Numbered from the stretch's first letter, positions 1 through 12,565 are shown. The stretch is 64,000 nt of DNA from Hanleya hanleyi (GCA_036873755.1 JAVTVY010018954.1:1-64000); one strand, 5' to 3'. The notes: generated from the sequence alone by a model not told the origin. Translations and numbers: made by a program.

Positions 1-595
1 CTCTCATTGCGCCTTGTGCCGCTAGGTCAAAAGGGCTCGAAATGCGCCCTTATACTACTAATCATTCCTTCACTCCCCTAAAATGCCCACTTTCGCTATT
101 ACTCGTACTGATGACGTCACCGATGACGTCACAGATGCTGTGGACATCTCTCAAATCGTGGTCTACACCCCGAGAGCTACAAGATTACACCCCCACTGTA
201 CTGCCCCAAAATGACCGCTTTTCTTACTACAACCAACTGCGCATGCGCGGATTGACGCGACTTGCATTTAAATCCGCCATTCTGACTCTACCCCATACAA
301 GCTTCACTATGACACCTTCCACGACCCATTCGAACCCATAGCGGTCCATCTCTACCCCAAACACACCCCCACATACCCCCCAAAATGCCCGCTTTCTATA
401 CTACGGCCAGACTGCGCATGCGCAGACTATTGAAAACGGACGAACCATTAGTCCAGTCGGATGCTCCTCAACGAGAGCTTCAAAATAAGACCTCATACGA
501 CACCATAGGATCATTTGGGGCTCACCTAGACCCCAAAACGTCCACCCCGTATGAACCTATACCCCATAACCATGCAGTATAGGCCTATGGGCTTA
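1..595. repeat. Composite satellite block, first part (CRE-containing unit)
   Basis: Repetitive DNA that returns at 17045-18000. It contains one unit of the 177 bp family found there, with two 8 bp CRE palindromes TGACGTCA at 112-119 and 124-131. Palindromic TGCGCATGCGC stretches, which look like NRF-1 sites, occur near 238-248 and 413-424. Short open frames here are by-products of the repeats. No gene is seen. Whether the motifs are bound by anything is unknown. Confidence 0.7.
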
Positions 596-1290
596 CCCAA
601 CTTTTTCCAAAAATTTCGCTGTTCCGCTTCGAAACCCTTCCCATCGTGTTCTAAATGAAGAGACGTGAAAAACAAATCCAAACAATCACAATGAACGTGT
701 GTGAATTTCCCAGGTTGAACCTATACCCCTCTATAGCAAGCATGGAGCTATATGATCCTATATACAGACCTACCCGGTAATTTTCCAAAAATGTCACCGT
801 TTCGCTTCGAAACCCTTCCCATCGTGTTCTAAATGGCGAGACGTGAAAAACAAATCCAAACAACCCATATGACAATGAACGTGTGTGAATTTCCCAGGTT
901 GAACCTGTACCCCCACATAGCCAGTATGGAGCTATATGGGCTATATGGTACTTTTCCAAAAATTTCACCGTTTCGCTGCGGGACACTTCCCATCGTGTTC
1001 TAAATGACGAGACGTGAAAAACAAGACCAACCAACCCATATCACAATGAACGTGTGTGAATTTCCCAGGATGGACCTATCCCTCCCATAGCCAGTATGGA
1101 GCTGTATGGGCTATATGGCACTTTTCCAAAAAATTTAAACCGTTTCGTTGCGGGACCCTTCCCATCGTGTTCCAAATGACGAGACGTGAAAAACAAGACC
1201 AAACAACCCATATCACAATGAACGTGTGTGGATTTTCTGGGTTGGACCTATACCTCCCATAGCCAGCCTATAGGCCTATATAAAGGCCTC
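595..1290. repeat. Tandem repeat, ~172 bp unit, about 4 copies
   Basis: The phrases CCCATCGTGTTCTAAATG and ACAATGAACGTGTGTG recur at about 172 bp spacing (first phrase near 639, 818, 990 and 1159). Each unit also has a TTTTCCAAAAATTTCACCGTTTCGC stretch in variant forms. The same family follows the same neighbour at 18030-18590. The 127-residue minus-strand open frame at 651-1034 is the repeat read through and is not treated as a gene. Confidence 0.85.
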
Positions 1291-1419
1291 GGTGACTTTT
1301 TCCAAAAATTTCCCCGCTTCTATCGTGTTTTTCTTGGGGAGACGAGAAAAACGAGACCCCACAACCCATGGTAAAGCCCACGAAAAAAAATGACCATCCC
1401 CATACCCCATATAGGCATT

Positions 1420-1990
1420 TCCCCTTATATTTTATAATACAGACCCCTATTGTAGGGGTAAAGTCCGAGTTCCGCTTTTTATATTTTCGGAAAAAATCCT
1501 AATTTTACATGCATCAACCCTATTGACTTGATAGGCAGGCCCCGATAGGCCCGGGGACCGATATTAGCCCGATTGGCTAGAGGTGATAGGGGTTTTCTCC
1601 TATTTTAGGGTTAAAGTCCGTGTTCCGCTTTTTATATTTTCGGAAAAAAATCCTAATTTTACATGCACCCACCCCATTGACTTGATAGGCAGGCCCCGAT
1701 AAGCCCGGGACCGATATTAGCCCTTTTGGCTAGAGTTGATAGGAGTTTTCCCCTATTTTAGGGGTGAAGTCCGTGTTCCGCTTTTTATATTTTCGGGAAT
1801 AAATCCTAATTTTACATGCACCTACCCTATTGACTTGATAGGCAGGTCCCAATAAGCCCGAGGACCGATATTAGCCCTTTTGGCTAGGGTTGATAGGTGT
1901 TTTCCCCTATTTTAGGGGTAAAGACCGTGTTCCGCTTTTTATAGTTTCAGGAAAAAATCCTAATTTTACATGCACCCACCCATGACTGCA
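1420..1990. repeat. Tandem repeat, ~153 bp unit, about 4 copies
   Basis: Each unit carries AGTCCGTGTTCCGCTTTTTAT, a run of A, AATCCTAATTTTACATGCA, TTGACTTGATAGGCAGGC and CCTATTTTAGGGGT, in near-identical form. Units begin near 1460, 1610, 1765 and 1920. The array recurs at 18690-19080 with three units. Confidence 0.85.
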
Positions 1991-2255
1991 TGCCCCTTCA
2001 CAAATGCTTCACTTTGATACCTCACTCGACCCAATCGGACCATGCAGCGTATTTGAATCCTGGGGACTACTTTTTCTCCGGAAGCTTTTTTCCGCGACCG
2101 CATCACCGCCAGACGGCATCACCGCGGAAGAATACATGCCCAGGGGCCCTTTGCCGGAACTATAGTGACCCGGAGTTACCTCCCCCTAGATTGGAACTCT
2201 TCTCTGTTGAAGGTAGTTTTCCTCCCCAACGATCACATGATGTCACGTGACAAAG
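1990..2255. other. GC-rich segment closing the composite locus
   Basis: The region with GCGACCGCATCACCGCCAGA and GGAAGCTTTTT is shared with 19085-19215, so it belongs to the duplicated locus up to about 2135. Beyond that no similarity within the window was seen. No gene recognised. Confidence 0.5.
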
Positions 2256-2361
2256 TTCCACCTCAAATTTTACCCGGGGGAACAATTAATGAGGTCAAGT
2301 TGAGTTTAAATGCCTTTTCCCTGCTACTAATGTCTTCATTTTATATTAAATTATAGTATAA

Positions 2362-3146
2362 TACACTGTTATAAATGACACCGTAAATTCACAGGTAAAT
2401 GTTCTGGTAGAAAAGGTGCCGTTACATTCGACTGTAAAATTACGTTACACCGTATTTTACAATTACCGCTTTTTAGCGTGTTTTAAACTTTAAAATGTTG
2501 CACTGTATTTTATAATTACCGTTTGTTAACCAGCAATCAACTGTAAATTAGGTTGCACTGTAATTTACAATTACTGGGGGTTTTTTTATATCCTTTAATG
2601 TTTAATTACTTGGCACCGTTGTCTAAAAGCATCTGTTCCGTGGAAAAGGTACCGGTAGGTCACTGGAAGGCCGAAATGGCCATTGCTTGTTCGCATTTTT
2701 CATCTCATAAATGCGATCACCACAAGTTTCGCAAATAACGATGAAGAAATCTGCGACATTAATCTCCACGTCAGATAAAAATTAAAGTCAGCATCCGCGT
2801 CACTCCGTGTGCGTGTTCTGGTAATGCTCTGAATATTGTACAACGCAGCATTTGCGTACACTTCGCCATCCATAAGTCTTACCGCGTATGGATGAACCAG
2901 ATGGTTACAGGTTGACAACGCAGATGTTGGATGTCTCCTGCAAATGGGCGTTTCGTGTGCAAAGATATCAACATCCTTTCACAGAAAAACAGGATTTTTT
3001 GTTATGCTTGTTCGCTGTTTACCAGTTTCAGTTGATATCAACTGAAATATCACAGTTCAATATACAGATTAATGTGAGTACGGTTAAATATACTGTAAAC
3101 TCCAACATACATTTACTGTGAAATAACGGTAATTAGTGACAGTGTA
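2362..3146. mobile_element. Hairpin element with TACACTGT ends and internal GTAATTTTACAATTAC words
   Basis: The ends are inverted repeats: TACACTGTTATAAATGACAC at 2362 and its imperfect complement ending ACAGTGTA at 3146. Both ends continue into words such as CCGTAATTTTACAATTACCG in both orientations, so each end can fold. The middle (about 2600-3040) is unrelated single-copy DNA. Likely a non-autonomous DNA element; no transposase is visible. Confidence 0.55.
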
Positions 3147-3224
3147 GCCAGTCGATTTGATATAAGATATTATACCTTATTTATCATGGGGGTTTTTTTT
3201 ATTTAATATGGTAGCTAACGATAG

Positions 3225-3335
3225 CGGATCGTTCATTTTTTTAGCTCGTTAACCATGGTGTGTTGATAAGGGTCATGTTTTTGGCAGTTCAGAAGGAAAT
3301 GCTCGGTCGTTTCTTTTTCGATAGCCACATTGTGA
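3225..3335 (-). pseudogene. Non-LTR retrotransposon ORF2 C-terminal scrap
   Basis: On the minus strand this stretch reads ETTEHFLLNCQKHDPYQHTM, which resembles the segment after the reverse transcriptase in many LINEs, where ETxEHxLLxC follows a cysteine pair. Only about 35 residues are readable and the upstream cysteines are not clear. The clade cannot be assigned. Confidence 0.4.
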
Positions 3336-3974
3336 CGAAACGATAGTACCTGGTATGACGTCACAAAATACGATGACACATCACAGTTAGACTGAATTCA
3401 GACTCATTTATCCATTGGTTGTGGGCCTTGGTTTTATTTAATATTTTACCAACGTTGGCGTGCACGAGATAAATCTCGTTACCAAGACGTATTTAGGTCG
3501 CCAGTGCTGGTGAGGCAAACCGCTTTTTGCGATTTTGAGATACTCATCCACAATTGGCCCTTTTGCAGGATGTTGTGGGCTTTGAAACCGCCGAGTCATT
3601 TACGTACACTTCGCCATCCATAAGATGGCTTGCGAATCGTGTGTCGCCATTATTGCGGAGCGATATCCGGTACTTTACCGTATATTGTTCGGTCTTCATC
3701 TAGAGGAGAACAGATTCAAGAAATCTGATAAATTACAGGCTTTTAATACCACTTCTGAAATATATATTGTCTGAACTTACAAATAAGATACAGATGTGAA
3801 TAATTTCCATATCCTCCAACAGATGTTGTAGATCTGTAATTTTGAACAAGTTGGACAATACAATAGCCGGGTGCGTTTGGGTTACGTCGGTAGAGGTCAG
3901 CTGATTGGCTGGCGAAATTACGAGGTGTTGAGGAAATTCCCTCATATAGTTGCCGAATTAGGTTGAAAACGGAT
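3336..3974. other. No gene recognised; short repeat CGTACACTTCGCCATCCATAAG
   Basis: The phrase CGTACACTTCGCCATCC occurs at 3603 and also near 2852, and GGTTACAGGTTGAC occurs near 2902 and 4135. Old dispersed repeat pieces are therefore mixed here. Nothing else is recognised. Confidence 0.4.
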
Positions 3975-4076
3975 CAATCTAATTAAAATTAAATCCTATC
4001 TGCTCCCCGTTCGGATATGTCGCTTGTAGCTACATGTACGATTGGGGAGCATTGATAGCATATTAATTTATTAAGA
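3975..4076. mobile_element. 102 bp mini-retroposon with 12 bp target duplication
   Basis: The insert starts CAATCTAATTAAAATTAAAT and ends AATTTATTAAGA. It is flanked by the exact direct repeat TTGAAAACGGAT at 3963-3974 and 4077-4088. A longer relative is at 41591-42014 and a left-end fragment starts near 30772. A 12 bp target duplication suggests retroposition. No internal promoter was recognised. Confidence 0.6.
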
Positions 4077-4610
4077 TTGAAAACGGATACACACGATCTC
4101 AGGTTCAGTCTTATCGCGTTTAGATGACCCAGATGGTTACAGGTTGACCGCCGAGTCTCCCCAGGCCAAGTTTCAATTTTGAATTCGGGTCTCGCGTGAG
4201 ATCACGATCTTCTGCGAGACTTCACTGAAACTTCATCAAAGGGCCTCATGTTCACTGCAAGTACACGCCGTTCAGACAGTGGAAATGATTTTTGGTCAGC
4301 GTCATAGTTCTCCTGGGCCCCGTTGAAAATGATGTGGTACAAGTACACCAGGGTGAGCTTGTGGGTAGAGTCACATGGAATAAAGTTTTTTTTGACTGGC
4401 GATCAGATTTCCTTTTTGACAGTCATCGTTGCATCCCGTTTCTGTTCACACATACACTGTAGTTCTTTGTATTTTTTAATTGGTTGTGAATATGATAAAG
4501 TGTATCTGGATTTTCCTGATTTTAGCACGTTTAACAAGGGTGAATAACACATTCTACAACACTTGTGCTTATTTCACCCAGCTAACCGTGCGTACATCTG
4601 GGACGTTTTA

Positions 4611-6308
4611 GGGTCATTCTCACAGAAAGGCACATTTTCACTTGGGGAAATATGTCAAAATCAACATCACCAATGACTACAGAATTTGATTTCAACAGAT
4701 TCTCCATTGACAAAACTCTTTATAATGCATACAATAAATGCAGACATTCCGAACAATAAACTTTTCGTAACACTTAACGGTGGAGTTGTCTTCAATAATG
4801 TCAGTGGTGTTACACAGGAATGATCAGTATATTGGGCACTAAGAGAACAGAAATAGGAAGATATACACATGCTAGGCAATAGATTGCATGTAACTATGAC
4901 TAATGATGAAAAAATATTGAAGTTAGGAAAACAAGTTTGTTTTTAATATCCTAATTATGCTACTTAGCTCACCAAAATCAGCCAATTGGACCGCATGTAT
5001 CAACCATTCATGTAGATTCTGTATAATAAAACCTATTTATTCTTGATGCTGACTTTAAACTAATCGAGTTTGTTTCTTTTTCAAAATATGGGACAATTTA
5101 AACAAGTGTTTCTGAATTTCTAGACCATTCTTGCATCCGTAACACCACTGACAATCCGGTAACAGCACTGACCTCGTGTAACACGTACCACTGATTAATT
5201 TGTTCATAGACGCAAATATGCAGTTGCAACTGAAGAATATTTAGGGGCAAAACAAGTATATGAAAAGCCTTCTGATAAAACTGCTTCTTCTTCTTCAAAT
5301 AGTTATCTAACTGAAATGAAACACCAGTGACAACCCGGTAACACCAGTGACCTCGAGTAACACCACTGACCTCGTGTAACAACAGTGACCAATTTGTTCA
5401 TAGAGGCAAAAATGTAGCCGTGAGTGAAAGCGATCTAGGGGCAAAACACGTATATGACGAGACTCCTTAACTTAGTATTATTTGGAAGAAAGGTAAATTC
5501 AAGTTGTTCTGAAATTTGGAGCAAAATCATCATAATTGTCAATGGTGTTACCCTACAAATAGTAACACCACTGACAGGTAACACCACTGACATTTTGGAA
5601 GGAATTAATTGTTGCTCCCTCGTATATTGGCGGTCCAAAAACAATGATTTTGTAATTCATACGCACATTTCTTTACTACCAGTTAATATTTTTACTCTGG
5701 AGCCACTACATGTTGATCCTGACACGTAACACCAGTGACCGGTAATAAACATACGCTGAAAATTTGGAGCTAGAAATGACTGAAATACTGATAAGAGTTT
5801 CACAAAACACTTCTTATGGAATCTCAAGTTTACCCGCGCTTGGAAAAGAAGCCGCCTGGTGGCAAATCTTTGATTCTAGTTTAAGCGTTCGCTTTTTGGC
5901 TCTGATTTCAGTTACAGTAACACCAATGACCCGAAAACCAGTTACAGACCTTTGCCCATGCCATTTTCACAAGATAATCTGCCCTTGTGAAAAATATATT
6001 CATATATTGAAAGAACAGATGCAGCTGGTTGCCAAAAAGGTAGAATAATGTAGAACAAAAGATTTTTTGGCAACTTTATCGTGGTATCAAGTAGGTCACT
6101 ACAGCCAGTTACAGGTCTATTTTACCCTAAATTGAGGGTTCTGGTGAAAATTTACCCGAAAAAATCAATCGGTAGAGTGCTTGCAATGAGTTATTCGTAC
6201 TCTTCTAAATGAATACTATTAACAATCTGAATTTCTTCAGCCATAAGACTGGTGAGAAGAAAATTTGGGTCGAGTGACACGAATTGCGTCTTTCCGTGAG
6301 AATGACCC
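4611..6308. mobile_element. 1.7 kb inverted-repeat transposon filled with GTAACACCACTGAC words
   Basis: The left end reads GGGTCATTCTCACAGAAAG and the right end is its near-perfect complement (about 23 bp). The 4 bp TTTA sits outside both ends (4607-4610 and 6309-6312), consistent with a target-site duplication. The interior has roughly a dozen copies of GTAACACCACTGAC and close variants, mostly on the + strand with a few reversed (4790, 5540). A 94-codon open frame at 5764-6048 has no recognised domain. No transposase was recognised, so the superfamily is left open. Confidence 0.7.
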
Positions 6309-6312
6309 TTTA

Positions 6313-8085
6313 GCACGTTGTGTGAAATCTGCACGCGCTACCTTGACATTCACCTTTTGTATTCATTTGAGAGATTCTATTTTCCAAGGCGGGTGAGGAA
6401 TGGTATAATCGTACGTATGCATCGAATAAACAAACAAATAAACACGATGGAATGGCTATCCGACGGTTAACTGTAGTCTCCTTCTTGAAGTTGATTAACA
6501 CTTATCATGCTATCAAACTTTCTACTATTCCCTCCTGAACGACAAAACATTAAGAGCTGAAACTTCGTGACTGTATTTTGTCATATTGGGGTCATTTTGA
6601 GCCTATTTGCATGAACCTTGGATCCCTCGAGGATCATGGGCAGATTCAAAATGGCGGCCATGTAGGGTACAAGAAAACTGATATTTTCCTCATATTTTTT
6701 CAAAATTCTTGCTTTTCTGAATGTCACTGTGACGTCATTGTGTTGGCCATCTTGGATGATTTTAAGGGGATTAAGGGGTAAGAAGTATTTTTAGAGGAAT
6801 GGGGGCGGGGGGGGGGGGATGTTTCAGAGTCTAAGGTGGCAGAATCACTCTCCAATGTGAGACCACATACACTCATTCATCGAACTTGGCACGTTGCCAA
6901 CAGTAATGCAAGGGGGAACGCATCAACGCAAATGGGGGAGAAAGTTTGACAAATCTTACAAGAGTTTTCAACCTTTTGTTTAAATGTAAGTAGTGCTATA
7001 CGATGGACATAATGTTTCCATACGCGTGCTCAATGGATAATTGTCGCACGGTTAGTAGGAGGACGTTTATGAAATTTAGGGCGCCGTCTTCGCCTTTTTT
7101 CTCAAATATAAACCTTCCCTCGCTAACCGTGCATCAAATAGCAATTAGGCACGCCTATGAAAACATGATTTCATGAACTGACAATTGAAAATGTTAGAGG
7201 CTAACTATCTATTTTTGCTTTGGTATCAAAGACACTAAATATAATGACGAACGCATGTCGAAGTTCGACAATTACATGGCGGACAATTCGAGGAAGATAG
7301 CTCGCGAATTCAACAGGACATTTTTCTCATCAACTTCAAAACATCAAAATATTGCTCTGGGAACTATGGTGATTTATAGCAGCTCAGCGCCAAATATATG
7401 GATGAGCGAATTAGTTCTTTATTAATGGGTTGTATCCGGTTAGACAAAAAGTGCGTCTGTGTCTGCCTCGTCAATATTTCAACAATCCACTTCAGGAAAT
7501 AATAACGATTCCCTAGAGTATTTTCTTCTATGTACTATGAAATGACGGCCCTAATTTACATTAACAGCTCGAATAATGAAACTCGCGCCAATGTACAGAG
7601 TTACAGGGCATGAGAGGCAGGCATTAAATTTTGAATGGCAATTACATTAGTAATTTTATTATTAGCGTTTGTCGTCGACAAATCTCATGAAAATTGTATT
7701 TAATTGCGTAGGCCTATTCATGTTTTCCAGAAAGCGGCAAAAACTTCGTTTAAGTGACAAAAGGTCAAATAAATTGCGACCAGTATATTATGTCAGTGCT
7801 CTTTGGGAAATTTCAAACTTTAGGATGTCAAGCTTATTGCCAATCGATTTCAATTACGCCGTTTGCTCATGTGTGATCCAAGTATAACAAGCAGCCAGAG
7901 GATGCCAAGTCCCCCGCCGAAATGGCAGCAATATTTTTTAGCATTGTTGGTCTCGAGGGGATATACATGAGGGAGGCAACTGCTATACTTCATAGGCGTT
8001 GGATGCGAAGGGTCTTAATTCTGCCTTCCTAAGTTTTAAAATCAACTTAGAACGGTTGACTGAACATTTTTTGCTTCTGTAAATT
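6313..8085. other. No gene recognised
   Basis: AT-rich single-copy-looking DNA. It contains an 11-base G run near 6810 and scattered short open frames of at most 72 codons with no recognisable domain. No inverted-repeat element was seen. Confidence 0.4.
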
Positions 8086-8089
8086 AGCT

Positions 8090-10130
8090 TCCATGCAATG
8101 AAGCATGGAAATTATGTAACCGAGAAGCGACCCCAAGTGACATCTCAAGGCATATTATCTGAAAACCAAATTTGACAAGAAGCTGAATGCATCCTCAACC
8201 TATTGTCTGGAAACCAAATTTTAAATTTGCCACCAGGTGTCGCCACCTGTAGGTGCAAGTGGGCGAAATGCAATCCCAAGGATCATCTCATGACATGGTG
8301 TATCAGCATACAAACTTTGGGATGAATCTGAAAAGGGGTTATTGCCCGGAAACCAAATTTAGATTTGTATGCACAAGTGTGCGAAACACAATCCCAAGTG
8401 ACATCTTATGGCACATGAATACCAAATTTGAGAAGAATCCGATGAGCAGTTGTCAAATTATTGCCAGAAACAAATTTCAGTTTTTTCCACCAGGTGTCGC
8501 CACCAGTATGCAAAAGCAGGTGAAATACAATCTCAAGGGACATATCATAGCATGGTACCTGCATACCAAATTGGAGAAAAACCTGATGAGCGAAATTAAA
8601 TTTAGATTTGACACGAGGTGGTGCTACCTGTAAGCACAAGTGGGCGAAACACAATCCTAAGCGACATCATATGTCATGATATATTCATACCAGATTTAAG
8701 AAGAATCTGGCGAGCGGTTATCAAGTTATTACCCGGAAACAAATCTGGTATTTCGCCACCAAGTGGCACCACCTGTAAGTAAAAGTGAGCGAAACGCAAT
8801 CTCCTGGGATGATACATGCATGCTAAATTTGAGGAAATTCCGATGAGCAGTTCTCAAGTTAATAGCTGAAAACAAATTTTGATTTTAACACCTGATGGCG
8901 CCACCTATAGGCGCAAGTGGGCGAAATGCAATCTCAAGCGACACCAGGTGGCGCCACCTGTAATTGCAAGTGAGTGAAAGGCGATCCCATGCAACATCTC
9001 CTGACATGGTAAATGCATGTAAAATTTGAGAAGAATCCGATGAGCATGCAGTTCTCAAGTTATTGGCCAAAAACAAATTTCAGATTTTGTCATCAGGTGG
9101 CGTCACTTTCTGAGCAGAAGCGGATAACGCACTCTCAAGCAACATCTCATGGCAAGGTACAATGTATATGCATGCCCAATTTGGGAAGAATTTGATGAGC
9201 AGTTCTCAAGTTATTGCCCGGAAACCAAATTTCGAGCAACATTTCAAAGCGTTTCAAAGCTATTGCTTGCAGCACAAAAGAACGGAAAGAACCCTAGTGG
9301 CGCCACCTACAGGCAGACCTTTCTGAAAGGCAATACCAATCAACGTCTTGTCACAAGGAATGCATATGCAACTAGATACAGTCGATCGAATACGATTGGA
9401 GGCATGCCTTTTGCATCTTTAGTAAAGGAAACATTCATCATTTGTGAAGAAAATAAAAACGTAAAACTTAGGAAAAACATCATTAACATGGCCCCATAAG
9501 ATAACTTGAGGGTATCCACATACCAAATTTCAAAGAATCCGTTAATGTCCAACAGTTACTGTCCGGAAATGCAATTTTACCTTGGCCCTCAGGTAGCGCC
9601 ATGTGTACGCAGATAGGCAGAAAAATTATCCCAACCGAGATCTTGAAGCAAGATCCCTTGACATTGGAAATAGAAAATGTTAACTTGGCCTACAGGTGGC
9701 GCCACCTATGAGCAGATCGACAAGAAAAACAATATCAATTGAAACCTTCAGGTAAGGTACATGTATACCAAGTTCATTATTAAGTATTAAAAAGTTATTG
9801 TCTGGAAACAATTTTAAATTTACCCCCAGGTGGCACCACCTATATGTGGATCGGCATGAAAAACAATGCCAAACGAGAAATTGAGGCGAGGTACCTACAC
9901 ACCAAATTTGGAATGAATCGGTTCAGGTTTTTAAAAGTTATTGTCTGGAAACACTTAACTTAGCTTTCAGGTAGTCCCCCTATCAACATGAAAAACATTC
10001 TCAAGCCAGATCTTGAGACAAGGTACCACCACACCAAATTTGGAAAGAATCTTTAAGGTTTTCAAAGTTATTGTCTGGAGATGCAATTTAATTTGGCCCA
10101 AGGTGGCGCCATCCAGAAGCGGATTGGTAA
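8090..10130. repeat. Diverged tandem array with a CCACCTG-GCGCC core
   Basis: Units of roughly 110-165 bp repeat ACCAAATTTGAGAAGAATCC, GCAGTTCTCAAGTTATTGCC, GGAAACCAAATTT and AGGTGGCGCCACCTGTAGG. Units on the left are about 80-90% alike by eye; on the right (9500-10130) they are more diverged. The structure resembles core repeats of pearl/Helentron-like elements. Open frames at 8253-8633 and 9149-9499 are read-throughs of the array. Confidence 0.75.
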
Positions 10131-10599
10131 GAAAAACAATTCCAAGCAAAAATATATACATGTAGACAAGGGATCCATTTACCAAATACAAAAACATGGG
10201 TCTGTGCCTGATAAATTGAAACCTTTTGAGGTTGCAATTATCCTAATATTATCCCAATATTGCAGACAACACAAAAATTTCAGCTTCTGCCAAGATATAT
10301 TGGAGATATATATCCTCAAACACAATGTATGAGGGTCGGGCGAGGGCTAGTTTGGGAGATAGAGGGTGCGGCTCGGCGCCCTGGGGATGGGGACATGCTC
10401 TTCCTGAGGGTAATGGCAGGTGTGCTGACATGAAAGCCATAGAAAGCTCCCTGTACATGAAACAACCACACTGACAACTGCATGCCATCATCTATCACAG
10501 TCCGAAAAACCACAAGGTGGAATTCAATTCAATTCAGCAAATTGATCATATGCACATTGTGCACCCAAACTTTAGGAACTCAGTTGTAATTAATATAGT

Positions 10600-11090
10600 A
10601 AGTTACACTGTGGACACAAATGGTTCCTGCAGAAGCTTTAGGGTAAATCATATGATGTGAGATACAATTATCCGATAGCAAAATTGAAGAAAATGCTGTC
10701 CTGCATTGAAGATGACACGAAATTAAAAAAAAACAGGGGTTCGGTACTGCGGGGATTTCCCCGCCAGTTATTTCATATTATACTTCTGAAATATAATAAG
10801 GTTCATGCAAAAGCTTTAGGGTAAATCATATGATGTGGAATAGAATGATTTCATAGCAAAGTTGAAGGAAATGTCCTTCATTTAAGGCGACACAAAATTC
10901 AAAACTAACACAGGTTCGGTACTGCGGGGATTCCCCCGCCAGTTATTTCATATTATACTTCTGAAAAAAAAAATATGGTTCCTGCAAAAGCTTTAGTGTA
11001 AATCATATGATGTGGAATAGAAGGACTGGACAGCAAATTTAAGAAAATGGTGTCCTTCATTTAAAGCGACATGAAATTCAAAACAGCGAG
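10600..11090. repeat. Tandem repeat, ~178 bp unit, about 3 copies
   Basis: AAGCTTTAGGGTAAATCATATGATGTG occurs in variant form at about 10632, 10811 and 10989. Each copy is followed by an AGAAAATG-TGTCC-T phrase and, in the first two, by GTTCGGTACTGCGGGGAT. No coding signal. Confidence 0.8.
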
Positions 11091-11159
11091 AAGCGGAAGA
11101 AAGAAGAACAAATGACAAACGCATTTAGGCATTTAGGGATGCCTAATTATTAGACAAAG

Positions 11160-12112
11160 CATTTGTAAATTATCGCTTGTGAAGAATTTGAATGGAAACC
11201 ACGGACATGAACAGAAAATTGGAACAAGACCCAGTGGCGCCACCTTCAGGTGGATCTTGCTGAAACGCAATACCAACCCATGTCTGGTCACAAGGAGTGT
11301 ATATGCTAAATTTCGAAGGAATCCGACAAATGTTTTGGAAGTTATCGCCTGTGAAGGATTTGAACAAACACAGACACAAAGACAGCAAGACCCATTTTAA
11401 CTGGAACGGGAATGAAGAAGCGAAACTCAGTGGCGCCACCTTCAGGCAAATGTTACTGAAATCCAGTACGCAACCGCGTCTTCTCATAAAGAATGCGCGT
11501 GCCAAATTTCGAAAGAATCCAAGAAAGCGTTTGGAAGTTATCGCTTGTAACTGACATCCACGGACACAAAGAAGCAAGATTCATTTTGACCCAGTGGCGC
11601 CACCTTCAGGCAGATGTTGCTGAAATGCGATACCGACTGGCGTCTTGTCGCAAGGAATGCGTATGCCGAATTTCGGAAGAATCCAACAAAGCGTTAGGAA
11701 GTAATCATTCGAACAGACATGCACGGACACATAGAAGCAAGAACCATTTTGACCCAGTGGAGCCACCTTCAGGCAGATGTTGCTGAAATGCGATACCGAA
11801 TGGCGTCTTGTCGCAAGGAATGCGTATGCCGAATTTCGGAAGAATCCAAGAAAGCGTTAGGAAGTAATCATTCGAACAGACATGCACGGACATGCACGGA
11901 CATGCACGGACACGTACGGACACATAGAAGCAAGAACCATTTTGACCCAGTGGCGCCACCTTCAGGCAGATGTTGCTGAAACGCGATACCGACTGGTGTC
12001 TTGTCGCAAGGAATGCGTATGCCGAATTTCGGAAGAATCCAACAAAGCGTTAGGAACTAATCATTCGAACAGACATGCACGGAGATGCACGGACACATAG
12101 AATCAAGAACCA
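11160..12112. repeat. Tandem array, ~165 bp unit, CAGTGGCGCCACCTTCAGG core
   Basis: Six or so units carry CAGTGGCGCCACCTTCAGG, CTTGTCGCAAGGAATGCGTA and a GAATTTCGGAAGAATCCAA phrase. The last three units are nearly identical. A GGACATGCAC hexamer-type expansion lies at 11880-11920. Open frames on both strands are read-throughs. The array is separate from 8090-10130 but shares the GGCGCCACCT and AATTT-GAA-AATCC phrases. Confidence 0.85.
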
Positions 12113-12119
12113 TTTTAAA

Positions 12120-12565
12120 GTCCCCGGCCGCGTTGCGGCGGGGGACAATAAATATGCATGTATTATATTCCCGAAGGTTCAACTGAATAGGGGGGCCCGC
12201 GGGGCTCCAGGGGTTGGCCTGGAGTGTCGTCGTGACAAGTAAAGGCCTTAGCACTTCAGACAGCTTGTCGTAAGAGGCGACTAACGGGGGCACCCGTTGG
12301 GTTCCCGGGTGTAAAATAGAATAAGTCCCTATACCCGTGGGGTTCCTGGGTATGAAAAGGAATAGGATTCTAAATGTCGTGATATGACTGAAATATAGTT
12401 GAAAGCGACGTTAAATCATACGGTTTATACTTGGTGTAAGAACGCACAAGACAAAGCCTACAATAGCTTGTCTGAGCTCAACAATGCGTCTAGACCTGAC
12501 CCTTTTCAGCTGCACAAAAATGCGTTCTTACACCAAGTATCGACCAATCATACTCACTCACTCAC
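12120..12565 (+). mobile_element. SINE with AGCTTGTCGTAAGAGGCGAC core and CACT tail
   Basis: A GC-rich head leads into AGCTTGTCGTAAGAGGCGAC, then GTCGTGATATGACTGAAATA and AGCGACGTTAAATCATAC. After an inserted MITE the tail continues as TCACTCACTCACTT. The tail matches the end of the SINE at 26754-27323. I know these core and tail words from mollusc SINEs. No clean A and B box was identified in the head. Confidence 0.65.
12422..12545. mobile_element. 124 bp MITE inside the SINE tail
   Basis: Terminal inverted repeats of 25 bp include the perfect 20 bp arm ATACTTGGTGTAAGAACGCA and its complement at 12521-12540. The 8 bp AATCATAC lies on both sides (12414-12421 and 12546-12553). Removing the element and one copy restores an ordinary SINE tail. 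An 8 bp duplication fits hAT-type or similar transposases. Confidence 0.8.

Noticed and set aside
651..1034. 127-codon minus-strand open frame
   Set aside because: It spans more than two units of the 172 bp tandem repeat and reads the same peptide twice; an artefact of the repeat.
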